In this document: positions 1 to 6,063 of the stretch, piece by piece
How the letters are laid out: the number at the start of each line of letters is the position of its first letter
Position numbering within the stretch: position 1 is the first letter of the stretch
Assembly: GCA_937941555.1 (NCBI GenBank)
Contig: CALDHJ010000144.1
Span: 1-7,192, forward strand
DNA: 7,192 nucleotides
Direction: 5' to 3'
Source of the DNA: an uncultured Granulosicoccaceae bacterium
Lineage (GTDB): Bacteria; Pseudomonadota; Gammaproteobacteria; CALCKW01
Notes under the pieces: model-generated
What the model saw: only the letters and a program-made list of their open reading frames with translations
Database searches by the model: none
What the model was told of the DNA's origin: nothing
Program-made: the position numbers and the translations under genes

Positions 1-486
1 GGTGGTGCCGGAGGTGTAGACGATCAGCAGCGCGTCGTCGGGTGATGCCGGTTGCGGGATAGTCGTCAGCGCGCCGTGCACGGCATTCCAGGGCGTTCGA
101 TCGACATTGATCGTGGCGGTGTCTGTCGATGGCGGCGTGAGCTCCGCCGCGCCGCCGGACAGGGCGTCGTCACAGAGCACCAACGACGGCGTGGCGTCGT
201 CGATCACGAATTGCATTTCGGCAGCGGACAAACGCCAATTCAGCGGCACCAGTAAGGCACCGAGCCTTGCGCACGCGAACAGCGCCACCAGACACTGCGC
301 ATGATTCTGTCCGACCCAGGCGATGCGGTCGCCGTGTCGGATGCCGTGTGTCAGAAAACACTCGGCGCAGGCGTCGATCTCGGTGTTGAAATCGGCATAG
401 GTCCACGGCGCTGCGTCGAACAGCAGCGCTGCGGCGTCGGGGGTGTCGCGTGCGTGGTCGCGGATCCAGGTGTCGAGAGTGCGCAT
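1..486 (-). CDS. AMP-forming acyl-CoA synthetase, N-terminal part (runs off left edge)
   Basis: This is the first 162 codons of an ANL-superfamily acyl/aryl-CoA synthetase, which activates a carboxylic acid to an acyl-AMP and then to a CoA thioester. I translated it from an ATG at 486. It begins MRTLDTWIRDHARDTPDAAA and has the family's N-terminal layout: WTYADF near residue 28, GDRIAW near 52, and the NWRLSAAEM stretch at about 83-91. The ATP-phosphate-binding loop YTSGTT (157-162) is cut by the window edge. About two thirds of a usual 500-550-residue protein is therefore missing, and the acid substrate cannot be read from what is left. The start lies 11 bp past the dehydrogenase stop, so it is probably the fourth gene of the same operon. 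No strong ribosome-binding site precedes the ATG. The family is clear; whether it prefers fatty or aromatic acids is unknown. Confidence 0.9.
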   Translation of the reverse strand, partial: MRTLDTWIRDHARDTPDAAALLFDAAPWTYADFNTEIDACAECFLTHGIRHGDRIAWVGQNHAQCLVALFACARLGALLVPLNWRLSAAEMQFVIDDATPSLVLCDDALSGGAAELTPPSTDTATINVDRTPWNAVHGALTTIPQPASPDDALLIVYTSGTT

Positions 487-497
487 GCTGAGCCGGG

Positions 498-1745
498 TCA
501 ATCGTCGGTTTCACCGGGGTTATACAACATCGCGCGTCCCAGGCGGTCCTGGCACAGCTCGGCGGTCCAGGGCAGCATCAACGCCCCACAGCGGCTGTCG
601 CGGTAGATGCGCTCGAGCGGCAGGCTCTTCAACATCGATTGGCCACCGCAGGTGCGAATGGCAAGCCGCGCGATGTCGTTGGCGTTTTCCATGACAGTGT
701 ACTGCGCTGCCCAGGCACGGCGGATTTGGGCAGGACTCGGGTGTGGGCCGGCTTCCATGATCGCTTGAAACCAAAGGTTCTTGGTTTGCTCAAGCTTGAT
801 CTGCATGTCCGCAACCGCGATCTGTTTGGTCGGGTACATGCGGCGTTTGACCGGAGGCGTGCCCGGCATTTCGCCGCGCAGGTAGCGCACACAGAAATCG
901 ACTGCCGCTTGCGCCAGTCCGACGTAGGTGGGTGTCAGGGTCATGAACATGTGTGGCCAGGTCGATGCGGCCTTGAAATAGACGCCGCGCGGCATGAGCT
1001 CGGCGTCGTCCGGCACCTCGACATTATCAAACAGGAGTGTGCGCGACACGGTGCCGCGCATGCCGAGTGGGTCCCAGTCACCGGTGACGGTGACGCCCTT
1101 GGCATCAGCCGGGAGCGCGAGGTAGAGCGTGTTGCTGCGGCTGGGTTTGGATTCGGTGATGTCGGTGCAGAGGATGCCGTAGTAGTTCGCGTGTCCGGCC
1201 AGGGATGCGAAGATCTTCTTGCCGTTCACGCGCCAGCCGCCGTCGATCTTCTCAGCCGTGGTGCCGAAGGCCGCCGCGCCCGCCGCGGCCGCGCCACCTT
1301 CAGAGAAAGGTTGGGAGTAGATTGCGCCGGTATCGAGAATGCGTTGGTAGTGGATGCCACGGCGCTCGGCGTGCTGGGCGCGCTCGGCGTCCGAGAGGTC
1401 GAGGTCGTCGCAGAGGCTGCCGCTCCAAAGGCACGAGCTCACGTGCATGTTGAGGGTGAGTGCCGTCGCGCCACAGAAACGACCAATTTCGGCGGCCGCC
1501 ATCATGTAGGTCGGGTAGTCGGCGCCGATGCCGCCGTAGCTTTCCGGGATGCAGATGCCGAGCAAGCCTGCGCGGTGCAGATCGGCGTAGTTGGCGACCG
1601 GAAAGCTCGCCTCGCGGTCCCAGTCGGCGGCGCGCTCGGCAAACACATTCTGGCCGAGTTCACGCGTGCGGGCGCAGAGCTCGGCCTGTTTGTCGGTGAG
1701 TCGGTAAGCGCGTTGGTCGAACAGCGGCTCGATGGCGTCGGTCAT
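498..1745 (-). CDS. Acyl-CoA dehydrogenase-fold flavoprotein lacking the canonical catalytic Glu
   Basis: A 415-residue protein of the acyl-CoA dehydrogenase superfamily. Helical N-terminal domain: about 1-135, with GLLGICIPESYGGIGADY at 60-77. Beta domain: about 140-250, with a YSQPFSEGG flavin/substrate motif (143-151), the WRVNGKKIFAS strand (171-181) and DPLGMRGTVSR (225-235). C-terminal helical domain: ends in RTCGGQSM (364-371) and PLERIYRDSRCG (376-387). In medium-chain-type dehydrogenases the catalytic base is the Glu of an IYEGT motif eight residues after the RD aspartate. Here that position is Leu391, in LMLPWTAE. The alternative helix-G Glu of isovaleryl-CoA-type enzymes is also not obvious around 260-275. 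It may therefore be an atypical dehydrogenase or an ACAD-fold flavin monooxygenase. The latter class uses reduced flavin from a reductase such as the one encoded divergently at 3585. The start overlaps the hydrolase stop as ATGA, so translation is probably coupled. Confidence 0.9.
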   Translation of the reverse strand: MTDAIEPLFDQRAYRLTDKQAELCARTRELGQNVFAERAADWDREASFPVANYADLHRAGLLGICIPESYGGIGADYPTYMMAAAEIGRFCGATALTLNMHVSSCLWSGSLCDDLDLSDAERAQHAERRGIHYQRILDTGAIYSQPFSEGGAAAAGAAAFGTTAEKIDGGWRVNGKKIFASLAGHANYYGILCTDITESKPSRSNTLYLALPADAKGVTVTGDWDPLGMRGTVSRTLLFDNVEVPDDAELMPRGVYFKAASTWPHMFMTLTPTYVGLAQAAVDFCVRYLRGEMPGTPPVKRRMYPTKQIAVADMQIKLEQTKNLWFQAIMEAGPHPSPAQIRRAWAAQYTVMENANDIARLAIRTCGGQSMLKSLPLERIYRDSRCGALMLPWTAELCQDRLGRAMLYNPGETDD

Positions 1746-2533
1746 GGCGGTGTCATCCCGGTTCGGGCGTCAAGAAAGGTGCGCAAGGTGGTGTTGAACA
1801 GGTCGGGCCGCTCCATGTAGGAGAGGTGGCCAAGGCCGTCGAGGCACGCGTACTCGGCGCCCGGGATTTTGTCGGCCATGCGGGCCATCATGGCGGCCGG
1901 TGCGTTGGTGTCGTCAGAGCCGGCAATCAACAGCGTCGGGCAGGCGATGCGTGGTAACGATGCGCGGGCGTCGAACACCGTGATGGCTGTCATCGCGGCG
2001 CGGTAGCTCGCTTCTGGGACGGCCGCCATGGCGGCGATGGCCGCGTCGCGTGCCGTAGTCACGGGGTTCTGGCCCAGCAGGTTGTCGACAATGCCGGGCG
2101 CGAGCGACGCGAGCGTTTCACCGGCATCGAGTGGGCCGAGCCTTGCGTTCAGAAACTGCTGTTGGAAGTCGCCGTCGCGGTTGCCGAAGGCGGGGCTCGT
2201 CGCCGAGAGCACGAGCGACTCGACGCGCTCTGGTGCGAGCGCGACAGCGTGCTGGGCCACCATGCCGCCGATCGAGTGCCCGACCAGGGTTGCGCTGTCG
2301 AGGTGGTGAGCGTCGAGCAGGGCAATCAGCGCAGCCGCGAGTCCGTCCCAGTCATAGGGGTCGATTGTCGCGGAGTTGGCGTAGCCCGGCATGTGCCACG
2401 CGAGGCAGGTGTGCGTGTCTGCAAAGGCGTCGAGTTGGGCCGAGAAAGTGCCGCCGTCGCCGCCGACACCGTGCAGGAAAACCAGCGCTGGCAGACCCGC
2501 TTCACCGACGCGTATCGCGCTGGGTGCGTTCAT
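1742..2533 (-). CDS. Alpha/beta hydrolase, possibly acting on the ring-cleavage product
   Basis: A 263-residue cytosolic alpha/beta-hydrolase-fold enzyme of normal family length, with no signal peptide. Visible elements are the oxyanion-hole HGVGG (21-25), the nucleophile elbow GHSIGG with Ser87 (85-90), an acid in AGSDDTNAP (Asp207 or Asp208; 208 best fits GxxDxxxP), and the catalytic His236 in GLGHLSYMERP. It sits between the ring-cleaving dioxygenase and the dehydrogenase-like gene, sharing 4-bp ATGA overlaps with both. In nic-type clusters the dioxygenase is accompanied by N-formylmaleamate deformylase NicD, also an alpha/beta hydrolase of about this size. That makes amide or ester hydrolysis of the cleavage product a reasonable role. 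However, NicD as I recall it carries its triad Asp after strand 6. Here that position reads LVLSATSP, without Asp, so this is not a clear NicD orthologue. It also resembles enol-lactonase-like hydrolases. The fold is certain; the substrate is inferred from context. Confidence 0.9.
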   Translation of the reverse strand: MNAPSAIRVGEAGLPALVFLHGVGGDGGTFSAQLDAFADTHTCLAWHMPGYANSATIDPYDWDGLAAALIALLDAHHLDSATLVGHSIGGMVAQHAVALAPERVESLVLSATSPAFGNRDGDFQQQFLNARLGPLDAGETLASLAPGIVDNLLGQNPVTTARDAAIAAMAAVPEASYRAAMTAITVFDARASLPRIACPTLLIAGSDDTNAPAAMMARMADKIPGAEYACLDGLGHLSYMERPDLFNTTLRTFLDARTGMTPP

Positions 2534-3573
2534 GAATCGGTAACCAGTTCGCCGCGCCGCACGACCTCGGTGCCGTCTAGCGTTATGGTGCAGCCGCGTA
2601 CAGGGATGTCGAAATGGCCTTCGGTGTAGCGACCGGCGAACTCGTTGGCCCCGGTCGAAAACAGAAAATTACCGGCAAAGGCACGCAACTCTGTGCCGTT
2701 GGTGTCGCGCTTGCCATAGAGTGTCATGGCCTCGTAGCGCGCAGCCGGGTTCAGGCCCCAGCCGACGTGCGAGACGGCGTAGGCGTTGCGGTCTCCCCAG
2801 GCGGCAAAGTAGCGGCGGTGGAGCTCGGCGTCGGTGCCGTCGCCGCGGATGTTGACGACGTGATCGTCCTCGATGTCGAGTGTGACCGGCTGTTCCAGGT
2901 AGCGCTTGAAGGTGAGGTTCAGATCGCCGCGGTCGAGCACGAGGGTGCCGTTGACGGTGTGCGCAGTCGGGAAGGACACCACCAGGCCGCCTGGCCAGTG
3001 CGCGAGGGTGCCAGGCTTGTCACTGTATCCCCAGATGCCGACCGTCGATGCGCCGCGCATGTCGATGTCGAGGGCCGTTCCGGCGTCGGATACGACGTTC
3101 ATGTGGGTGCTTTGTCGCGCGCTGCGGGCGGCCTGCTGCACAACCGGCTTGATGCTGTCGTTCGGCAGCAGGCGTTCGAGCGTATCTGGGTGCTCGTTGC
3201 AAACGGTGAGCACCCGAGCACCCGACTGCAGGATGCGCGGCAGCTCGGGTGCGTGCATCAGCCCTTCGACTGTGCAGTCGATGATGAAGTCGGCGCGTTC
3301 CAGCGCGGCGAGGGCAGAGGGGTGCGCACGCAGCGCCTGGCAGGCGCCTGTCGAGCGTACCGGCACTGGTGCCTGCTGCGATGGGGTTGGCAGGCTGAGG
3401 TGGAGGGCGTGAATGCCGAGCGACTCGAGTGCGAGTTCGGCGAGGTGAGGGTTGATGCTGCGCGACTGGCTTTCAGACAGAATCAGGCAGGATTCGTCCG
3501 GTGAGGCGGCGCAGCGTTGGAGCACGGCGCGAAAGGCCTCGATCCACCGCCACTCTATACGGTCTGTGAGCAC
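2530..3573 (-). CDS. nicX: 2,5-dihydroxypyridine 5,6-dioxygenase-like (NicX family) ring-cleaving enzyme
   Basis: A 347-residue protein matching the NicX family, a non-heme Fe(II) dioxygenase family with an M29-aminopeptidase-like fold. NicX opens 2,5-dihydroxypyridine to N-formylmaleamate. Conserved blocks are GYSDKPG (182-188) followed by HWPGG (192-196), NGTLVLDRGDLNLTFKRY (208-225), SHVGWGLNPAARYEAM (268-283), RAFAGNFLFSTG (297-308) and GHFDIPVRGC (319-328). His269 and His320-x-Asp322 match the His, His-x-Asp iron ligands known for NicX; His107 and His192 match two further active-site histidines. The length equals that of NicX (about 350). The start is GTG at 3573; the frame upstream reaches a stop at 3607-3609 with no better start, and only a weak GGA precedes it. 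It is the first gene of the operon, only 11 bp from a divergent start. The symbol marks family membership; the true substrate could be a related dihydroxylated N-heterocycle. Confidence 0.88.
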   Translation of the reverse strand: MLTDRIEWRWIEAFRAVLQRCAASPDESCLILSESQSRSINPHLAELALESLGIHALHLSLPTPSQQAPVPVRSTGACQALRAHPSALAALERADFIIDCTVEGLMHAPELPRILQSGARVLTVCNEHPDTLERLLPNDSIKPVVQQAARSARQSTHMNVVSDAGTALDIDMRGASTVGIWGYSDKPGTLAHWPGGLVVSFPTAHTVNGTLVLDRGDLNLTFKRYLEQPVTLDIEDDHVVNIRGDGTDAELHRRYFAAWGDRNAYAVSHVGWGLNPAARYEAMTLYGKRDTNGTELRAFAGNFLFSTGANEFAGRYTEGHFDIPVRGCTITLDGTEVVRRGELVTDS

Positions 3574-3635
3574 GCGGAATATCCATGAAAAATGATAATA
3601 TGAAAATTAATACATTAAATGCGGCAGCACAAGCC
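3574..3635. promoter_or_regulatory. AT-rich divergent control region between the operon and the reductase-MarR gene
   Basis: Positions 3578-3620 contain 6 G/C in 43 bases by hand count, in strong contrast to the GC-rich flanks. The stretch holds TATTAT-like (minus strand, 3600-3595) and GATAAT-like (plus strand, 3594-3599) -10 candidates. It also has two direct copies of ATGAAAA (3585-3591, 3600-3606) and a TTAAT dyad (3607-3618). No good -35 box pairs with either -10 candidate at 16-18 bp. The composition and position suggest that overlapping promoters and an operator for both transcripts lie here. This implies that the plus-strand gene may really start at 3636 rather than 3585. Confidence 0.55.
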
Positions 3636-4619
3636 ATGGCATTCACGGACATCGCCACCACGACACCCGCCGACCTGCGGTCCGCTTTGGGCCAGTTTGC
3701 GACCGGTGTGTGCATCCTGACCGGGCGCGACACCGCCGACGCGCCCTTCGGCATGACGATCAATTCCTTCGGCTCGGTGTCGCTCGACCCGCCGCTGGTG
3801 ATGTGGACACTCGACCGGAGCACCCCCGATCTGGCGCGCTACCTCGCGTGCGAGAGGTTTTGCGTGTCCGTGTTGTCACGTGACCAGGCGGCACTGTGTT
3901 TTGCCTTTGCCGATGACCGCCTCGAGCGCTTCGAGGGTCTCGACTGGCCGGACAGCCCCGGCGGATGCCCGACGGTGCCGGGGGCGCTCGCGACCTTTGA
4001 TTGCCACGTTGACGCACGGCATGAGGTGGGCGACCACACCCTGATTGTGGCCGCTCTGACTGGCGTTAACGCCCCGGGTGGTGAGGCGCTTGTGTACCAG
4101 GGCGGTCGCATTGCCGATGCGTTGCCACAGGTGGATGGCCCCCCCGACGAAAGCCCGTTTGTCGAGCGCTATGCCGGCGCACTGCTCGGCCGGGCCAGCG
4201 CCGAGGTCAATGCGGATTTCGCCAGAAGCCTGCCCGATGACCTCAAACCGGTGCACTGGCGTATCCTCGCGTGCTTGAGCGAGTCGGCCTTGACGGTCAA
4301 CGCGCTCGCTGACGCGGTGTTGCTCAAGCAGCCGACACTGACACGCGTGCTCGATGGCATGGTGGCGACCGGGCTGGTGACGCGTGAGAGCGATGCGAGC
4401 GACCGGCGGCGGGTGCTGGTCACAGCGACCGACTCGGGTCGAGAGCGAGGTGAGGCGCTGGTGGCTTTGGCAATCGAGCGCGAGCAGGCATTCTTTGCTG
4501 ATTGGTCGGCCAGCGAACGCGATGTGCTGCACCACTTGCTGCGGCGTCTGCTGGCCGATCGGGCCGATGCCAATGAACAGCCGACGGAAACCGGCGAACA
4601 GCCCCCCTCGGGTCAATAA
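3585..4619 (+). CDS. Flavin reductase fused to a MarR-type DNA-binding domain (HpaC/C1-like)
   Basis: A 344-residue two-domain protein. Residues about 28-178 are an HpaC/RutF-type NAD(P)H:flavin reductase domain: LRSALGQFATGVCILTG (31-47), GMTINSFGSVSLDPPLV (56-72), GDHTLIVAAL (149-158) and LVYQGGRI (169-176). Residues about 196-326 are a MarR winged helix: helix-turn-helix around 236-264 (QPTLTRVLDGMVATGLV) and a wing with DRRR at 273-276. The tail is polar. The same architecture is known from the reductase component (C1) of Acinetobacter p-hydroxyphenylacetate hydroxylase, where the MarR-like domain senses the aromatic substrate and controls flavin reduction. Here it is divergent from the dioxygenase operon, so it could feed reduced flavin to the dehydrogenase-like protein, regulate transcription, or both. 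ATG 3585 has only a weak GGA upstream and puts an Asn/Lys-rich leader before the domain. ATG 3636 (Met18, MAFTDIATTTPADLR) fits the family better and leaves room for promoters, but lacks a clear ribosome-binding site. Confidence 0.9.
   Translation: MKNDNMKINTLNAAAQAMAFTDIATTTPADLRSALGQFATGVCILTGRDTADAPFGMTINSFGSVSLDPPLVMWTLDRSTPDLARYLACERFCVSVLSRDQAALCFAFADDRLERFEGLDWPDSPGGCPTVPGALATFDCHVDARHEVGDHTLIVAALTGVNAPGGEALVYQGGRIADALPQVDGPPDESPFVERYAGALLGRASAEVNADFARSLPDDLKPVHWRILACLSESALTVNALADAVLLKQPTLTRVLDGMVATGLVTRESDASDRRRVLVTATDSGRERGEALVALAIEREQAFFADWSASERDVLHHLLRRLLADRADANEQPTETGEQPPSGQ
3607..3618. promoter_or_regulatory. Candidate MarR-type operator, TTAAT-AC-ATTAA
   Basis: This is a perfect 5-bp inverted repeat with a 2-bp centre, inside the AT-rich divergent region. 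MarR-family proteins usually bind short AT-rich palindromes in divergent promoters next to their own gene. The gene starting here encodes a MarR domain. Binding is inferred; in AT-rich DNA a dyad this short could arise by chance. Confidence 0.4.
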
Positions 4620-4639
4620 TCAGGGGAATTGAACGATAA

Positions 4640-4690
4640 CCCCCTAGAGGGTCCGTATTCGGACCGTGCGCACGGGCCGTGGTCACGTGC
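4640..4690. repeat. Cluster of overlapping short inverted repeats in the intergenic gap
   Basis: Perfect dyads follow one another: CCCT-AG-AGGG (4642-4651), GGTCCG-TATT-CGGACC (4650-4665), CCGTGCGCACGG (4664-4675), CACGG-G-CCGTG (4671-4681), CGTG-GT-CACG (4678-4687) and CACGTG (4684-4689). The 6-bp stem with a TATT loop could act as a hairpin ending the reductase-MarR transcript. No T-run follows it, so it is not a standard intrinsic terminator. The alternating CGTG/CACG half-sites could equally be a protein-binding array upstream of the next gene. Confidence 0.45.
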
Positions 4691-4709
4691 AATTGTTTGA
4701 CAGGATGCC

Positions 4710-4713
4710 GGAG
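4710..4713 (+). promoter_or_regulatory. Ribosome-binding site GGAG supporting a GTG start
   Basis: GGAG lies 5 bp before the GTG at 4719, and no in-frame ATG lies nearby. It supports GTG as the start of the 441-residue gene. Confidence 0.6.
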
Positions 4714-4718
4714 TCATC

Positions 4719-6044
4719 GTGCAACCAGATCCAATCAGTGCCTTGCGAAAAGTGATCAATGCGGTAGAGGAGTCCGATCTTCTGACGCCATTGAGCCACA
4801 TCAATCAGGCGACCCGGCCGGAGGACGCGAGCGATTTCGTCCCGCTGTTGCTGAGCAGTTTTGGTGAATTTCGCGGCAGCGCGCGAGAGTTCAGCGCGCA
4901 GGAGAAGCGCGTCTGCGAGATCATGAAGCTCGGCACGCTGTTCCATGACCCGCTCTGGCAAGGCTTGGTGCGCGCACGTGAGATCGCGCCTGATCAGCTT
5001 GTTCAGCTGCACGATTTGCACACCCGGATCCATTTCGCCATCAATTACGCACCGGGTCTGCTCGCGCTTTCCGAAGACCGTGACGCCTCGTTCAAACGCG
5101 TGCCGGATGACAAATCCGTGCTCGCTCTCGGTATCCGTCCGCTGGACGCGGCGCAGGGCGTTGATACCTCCCAGCTCTCGCACGCACTGCACGGGATCGA
5201 GATGGTCTACGTTGCGTGCTGCGCCATGAACGCCTTGGATCCGGGCCAGATTGTTGTCCAGAACTGGCGTGGGCAGCCGTTGCCGATGTTCAGCGTGTTG
5301 GTGGACAAAGCCGTCCGCGGTTCAATCGACAACGTCCTGACCGCCATGATCGAGGTGGTCTCCGAACACCAGGGCCACCGATCTCGCATTTCACTGACCG
5401 ACTCGATCATTGCCTCGACCGTGTTCCGTCAGCTCGATGCGGTCAGTGAAGCCGGGGTGCTTGACGCGCGTGCACACGATGAAACGGCAGAGTTGCTACT
5501 CGACGGCTGTCTCGAACTGCTGTCTGCCAGTGTGATCCCGCCGGGCATGCCGCTCGCAACGCAAGCAAAGCTCGACACCCTCGCGGTCATCGCCGAGCAC
5601 GAAATGCGTGAACACCTCCAGGGGGCGGGGCCCGCCGCGGAGACACCGACCGAGGGGGCTGAAGAGCCTCGTGGCAACGTCGTGCCGTTGATCGGCAGCG
5701 ACAGCAACAGCGCATACGACAGCGCTGATGAATATGCCGACTCGGACGACGAGTATGAAGAGTACGAAGACGATCACTACGGTGACGAGCCGGATCTCGG
5801 TCACGAGTCGGGCCGCTATGCGTCTGTCGACGACGAGCGGCATCACGACGACTTCGATGACGACCCCGAGAACGCCTTGCAGATCGTCGTCGAAATGGAC
5901 GGTGAGCCGGTCGAGTACGAGACCGAGGCCGAAGCGCATGAGCCCGAGCCTGCTCCCGATGTTGAGTACGTCGAGCCCGAGGTCGTGACCAACAAGGCCT
6001 TCAAGCGGGCCCTGAAGGATCTGCGCAAAGGGCGTCGTCGCTGA
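4719..6044 (+). CDS. Unrecognised protein with a helical N-terminal region, acidic low-complexity tail and basic C-terminus
   Basis: I do not recognise this 441-residue protein. Residues about 1-300 look like an ordinary folded, mostly helical cytosolic domain with no signal peptide or membrane segment. Examples of its segments are PISALRKVINAVEESDLLTPLSHI, EFSAQEKRVCEIMK and DETAELLLDGCLELLSASVIPPGM, given here as three separate short stretches within the domain. Residues about 305-423 are strongly acidic and low in complexity, with runs such as DSDDEYEEYEDDHYGDEPD (341-359) and HHDDFDDDPE (375-384), and a possible short strand at 387-400. The last 17 residues turn basic (KAFKRALKDLRKGRRR). 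An acidic disordered linker ending in a basic helix suggests protein or nucleic-acid contacts, but no function can be assigned. The start is GTG with GGAG 5 bp upstream. It lies 99 bp after the reductase-MarR stop, across a dyad-rich gap, so it probably has its own transcription unit. Codon bias and length support a real gene. Confidence 0.8.
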   Translation: MQPDPISALRKVINAVEESDLLTPLSHINQATRPEDASDFVPLLLSSFGEFRGSAREFSAQEKRVCEIMKLGTLFHDPLWQGLVRAREIAPDQLVQLHDLHTRIHFAINYAPGLLALSEDRDASFKRVPDDKSVLALGIRPLDAAQGVDTSQLSHALHGIEMVYVACCAMNALDPGQIVVQNWRGQPLPMFSVLVDKAVRGSIDNVLTAMIEVVSEHQGHRSRISLTDSIIASTVFRQLDAVSEAGVLDARAHDETAELLLDGCLELLSASVIPPGMPLATQAKLDTLAVIAEHEMREHLQGAGPAAETPTEGAEEPRGNVVPLIGSDSNSAYDSADEYADSDDEYEEYEDDHYGDEPDLGHESGRYASVDDERHHDDFDDDPENALQIVVEMDGEPVEYETEAEAHEPEPAPDVEYVEPEVVTNKAFKRALKDLRKGRRR

Positions 6045-6063
6045 CTGGAGCCGACCGGGGACT

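Noticed and set aside
170..514. A 114-codon open frame on the minus strand overlapping the acyl-CoA synthetase start
   Set aside because: It is in a different frame from the synthetase, is rich in Arg and His with no domain, and the synthetase frame fits its family from the ATG at 486.
639..1820. A 393-codon open frame on the plus strand
   Set aside because: It lies fully antisense to the dehydrogenase-like gene and the end of the hydrolase gene, has no recognisable domain, and is the kind of shadow frame expected in GC-rich DNA.
2614..3504. A 296-codon open frame on the plus strand
   Set aside because: It is antisense to the NicX-like gene, whose family motifs and catalytic residues are intact. 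The translation shows no family features.
3876..4616. A 246-codon open frame on the minus strand
   Set aside because: It is antisense to the flavin reductase-MarR fusion, which has clear domain motifs along its whole length.
4650..4665. GGTCCG-TATT-CGGACC as an intrinsic terminator
   Set aside because: The stem is good but is followed by GTGCGCACGGG rather than a T-run, so a rho-independent terminator is not supported. Kept only as part of the dyad cluster.
4697..4702. A perfect TTGACA -35 hexamer upstream of the 441-residue gene
   Set aside because: No -10-like hexamer lies 16-18 bp downstream, and the expected -10 position falls on the start codon and first codons. Taken as chance.
5700..5950. 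Acidic codon-repeat region as a possible tandem DNA repeat or frameshift
   Set aside because: The frame stays open to a proper stop at 6042-6044 and ends in a sensible basic helix. The GAC/GAG/GAA codons are mixed and do not form an exact tandem repeat.
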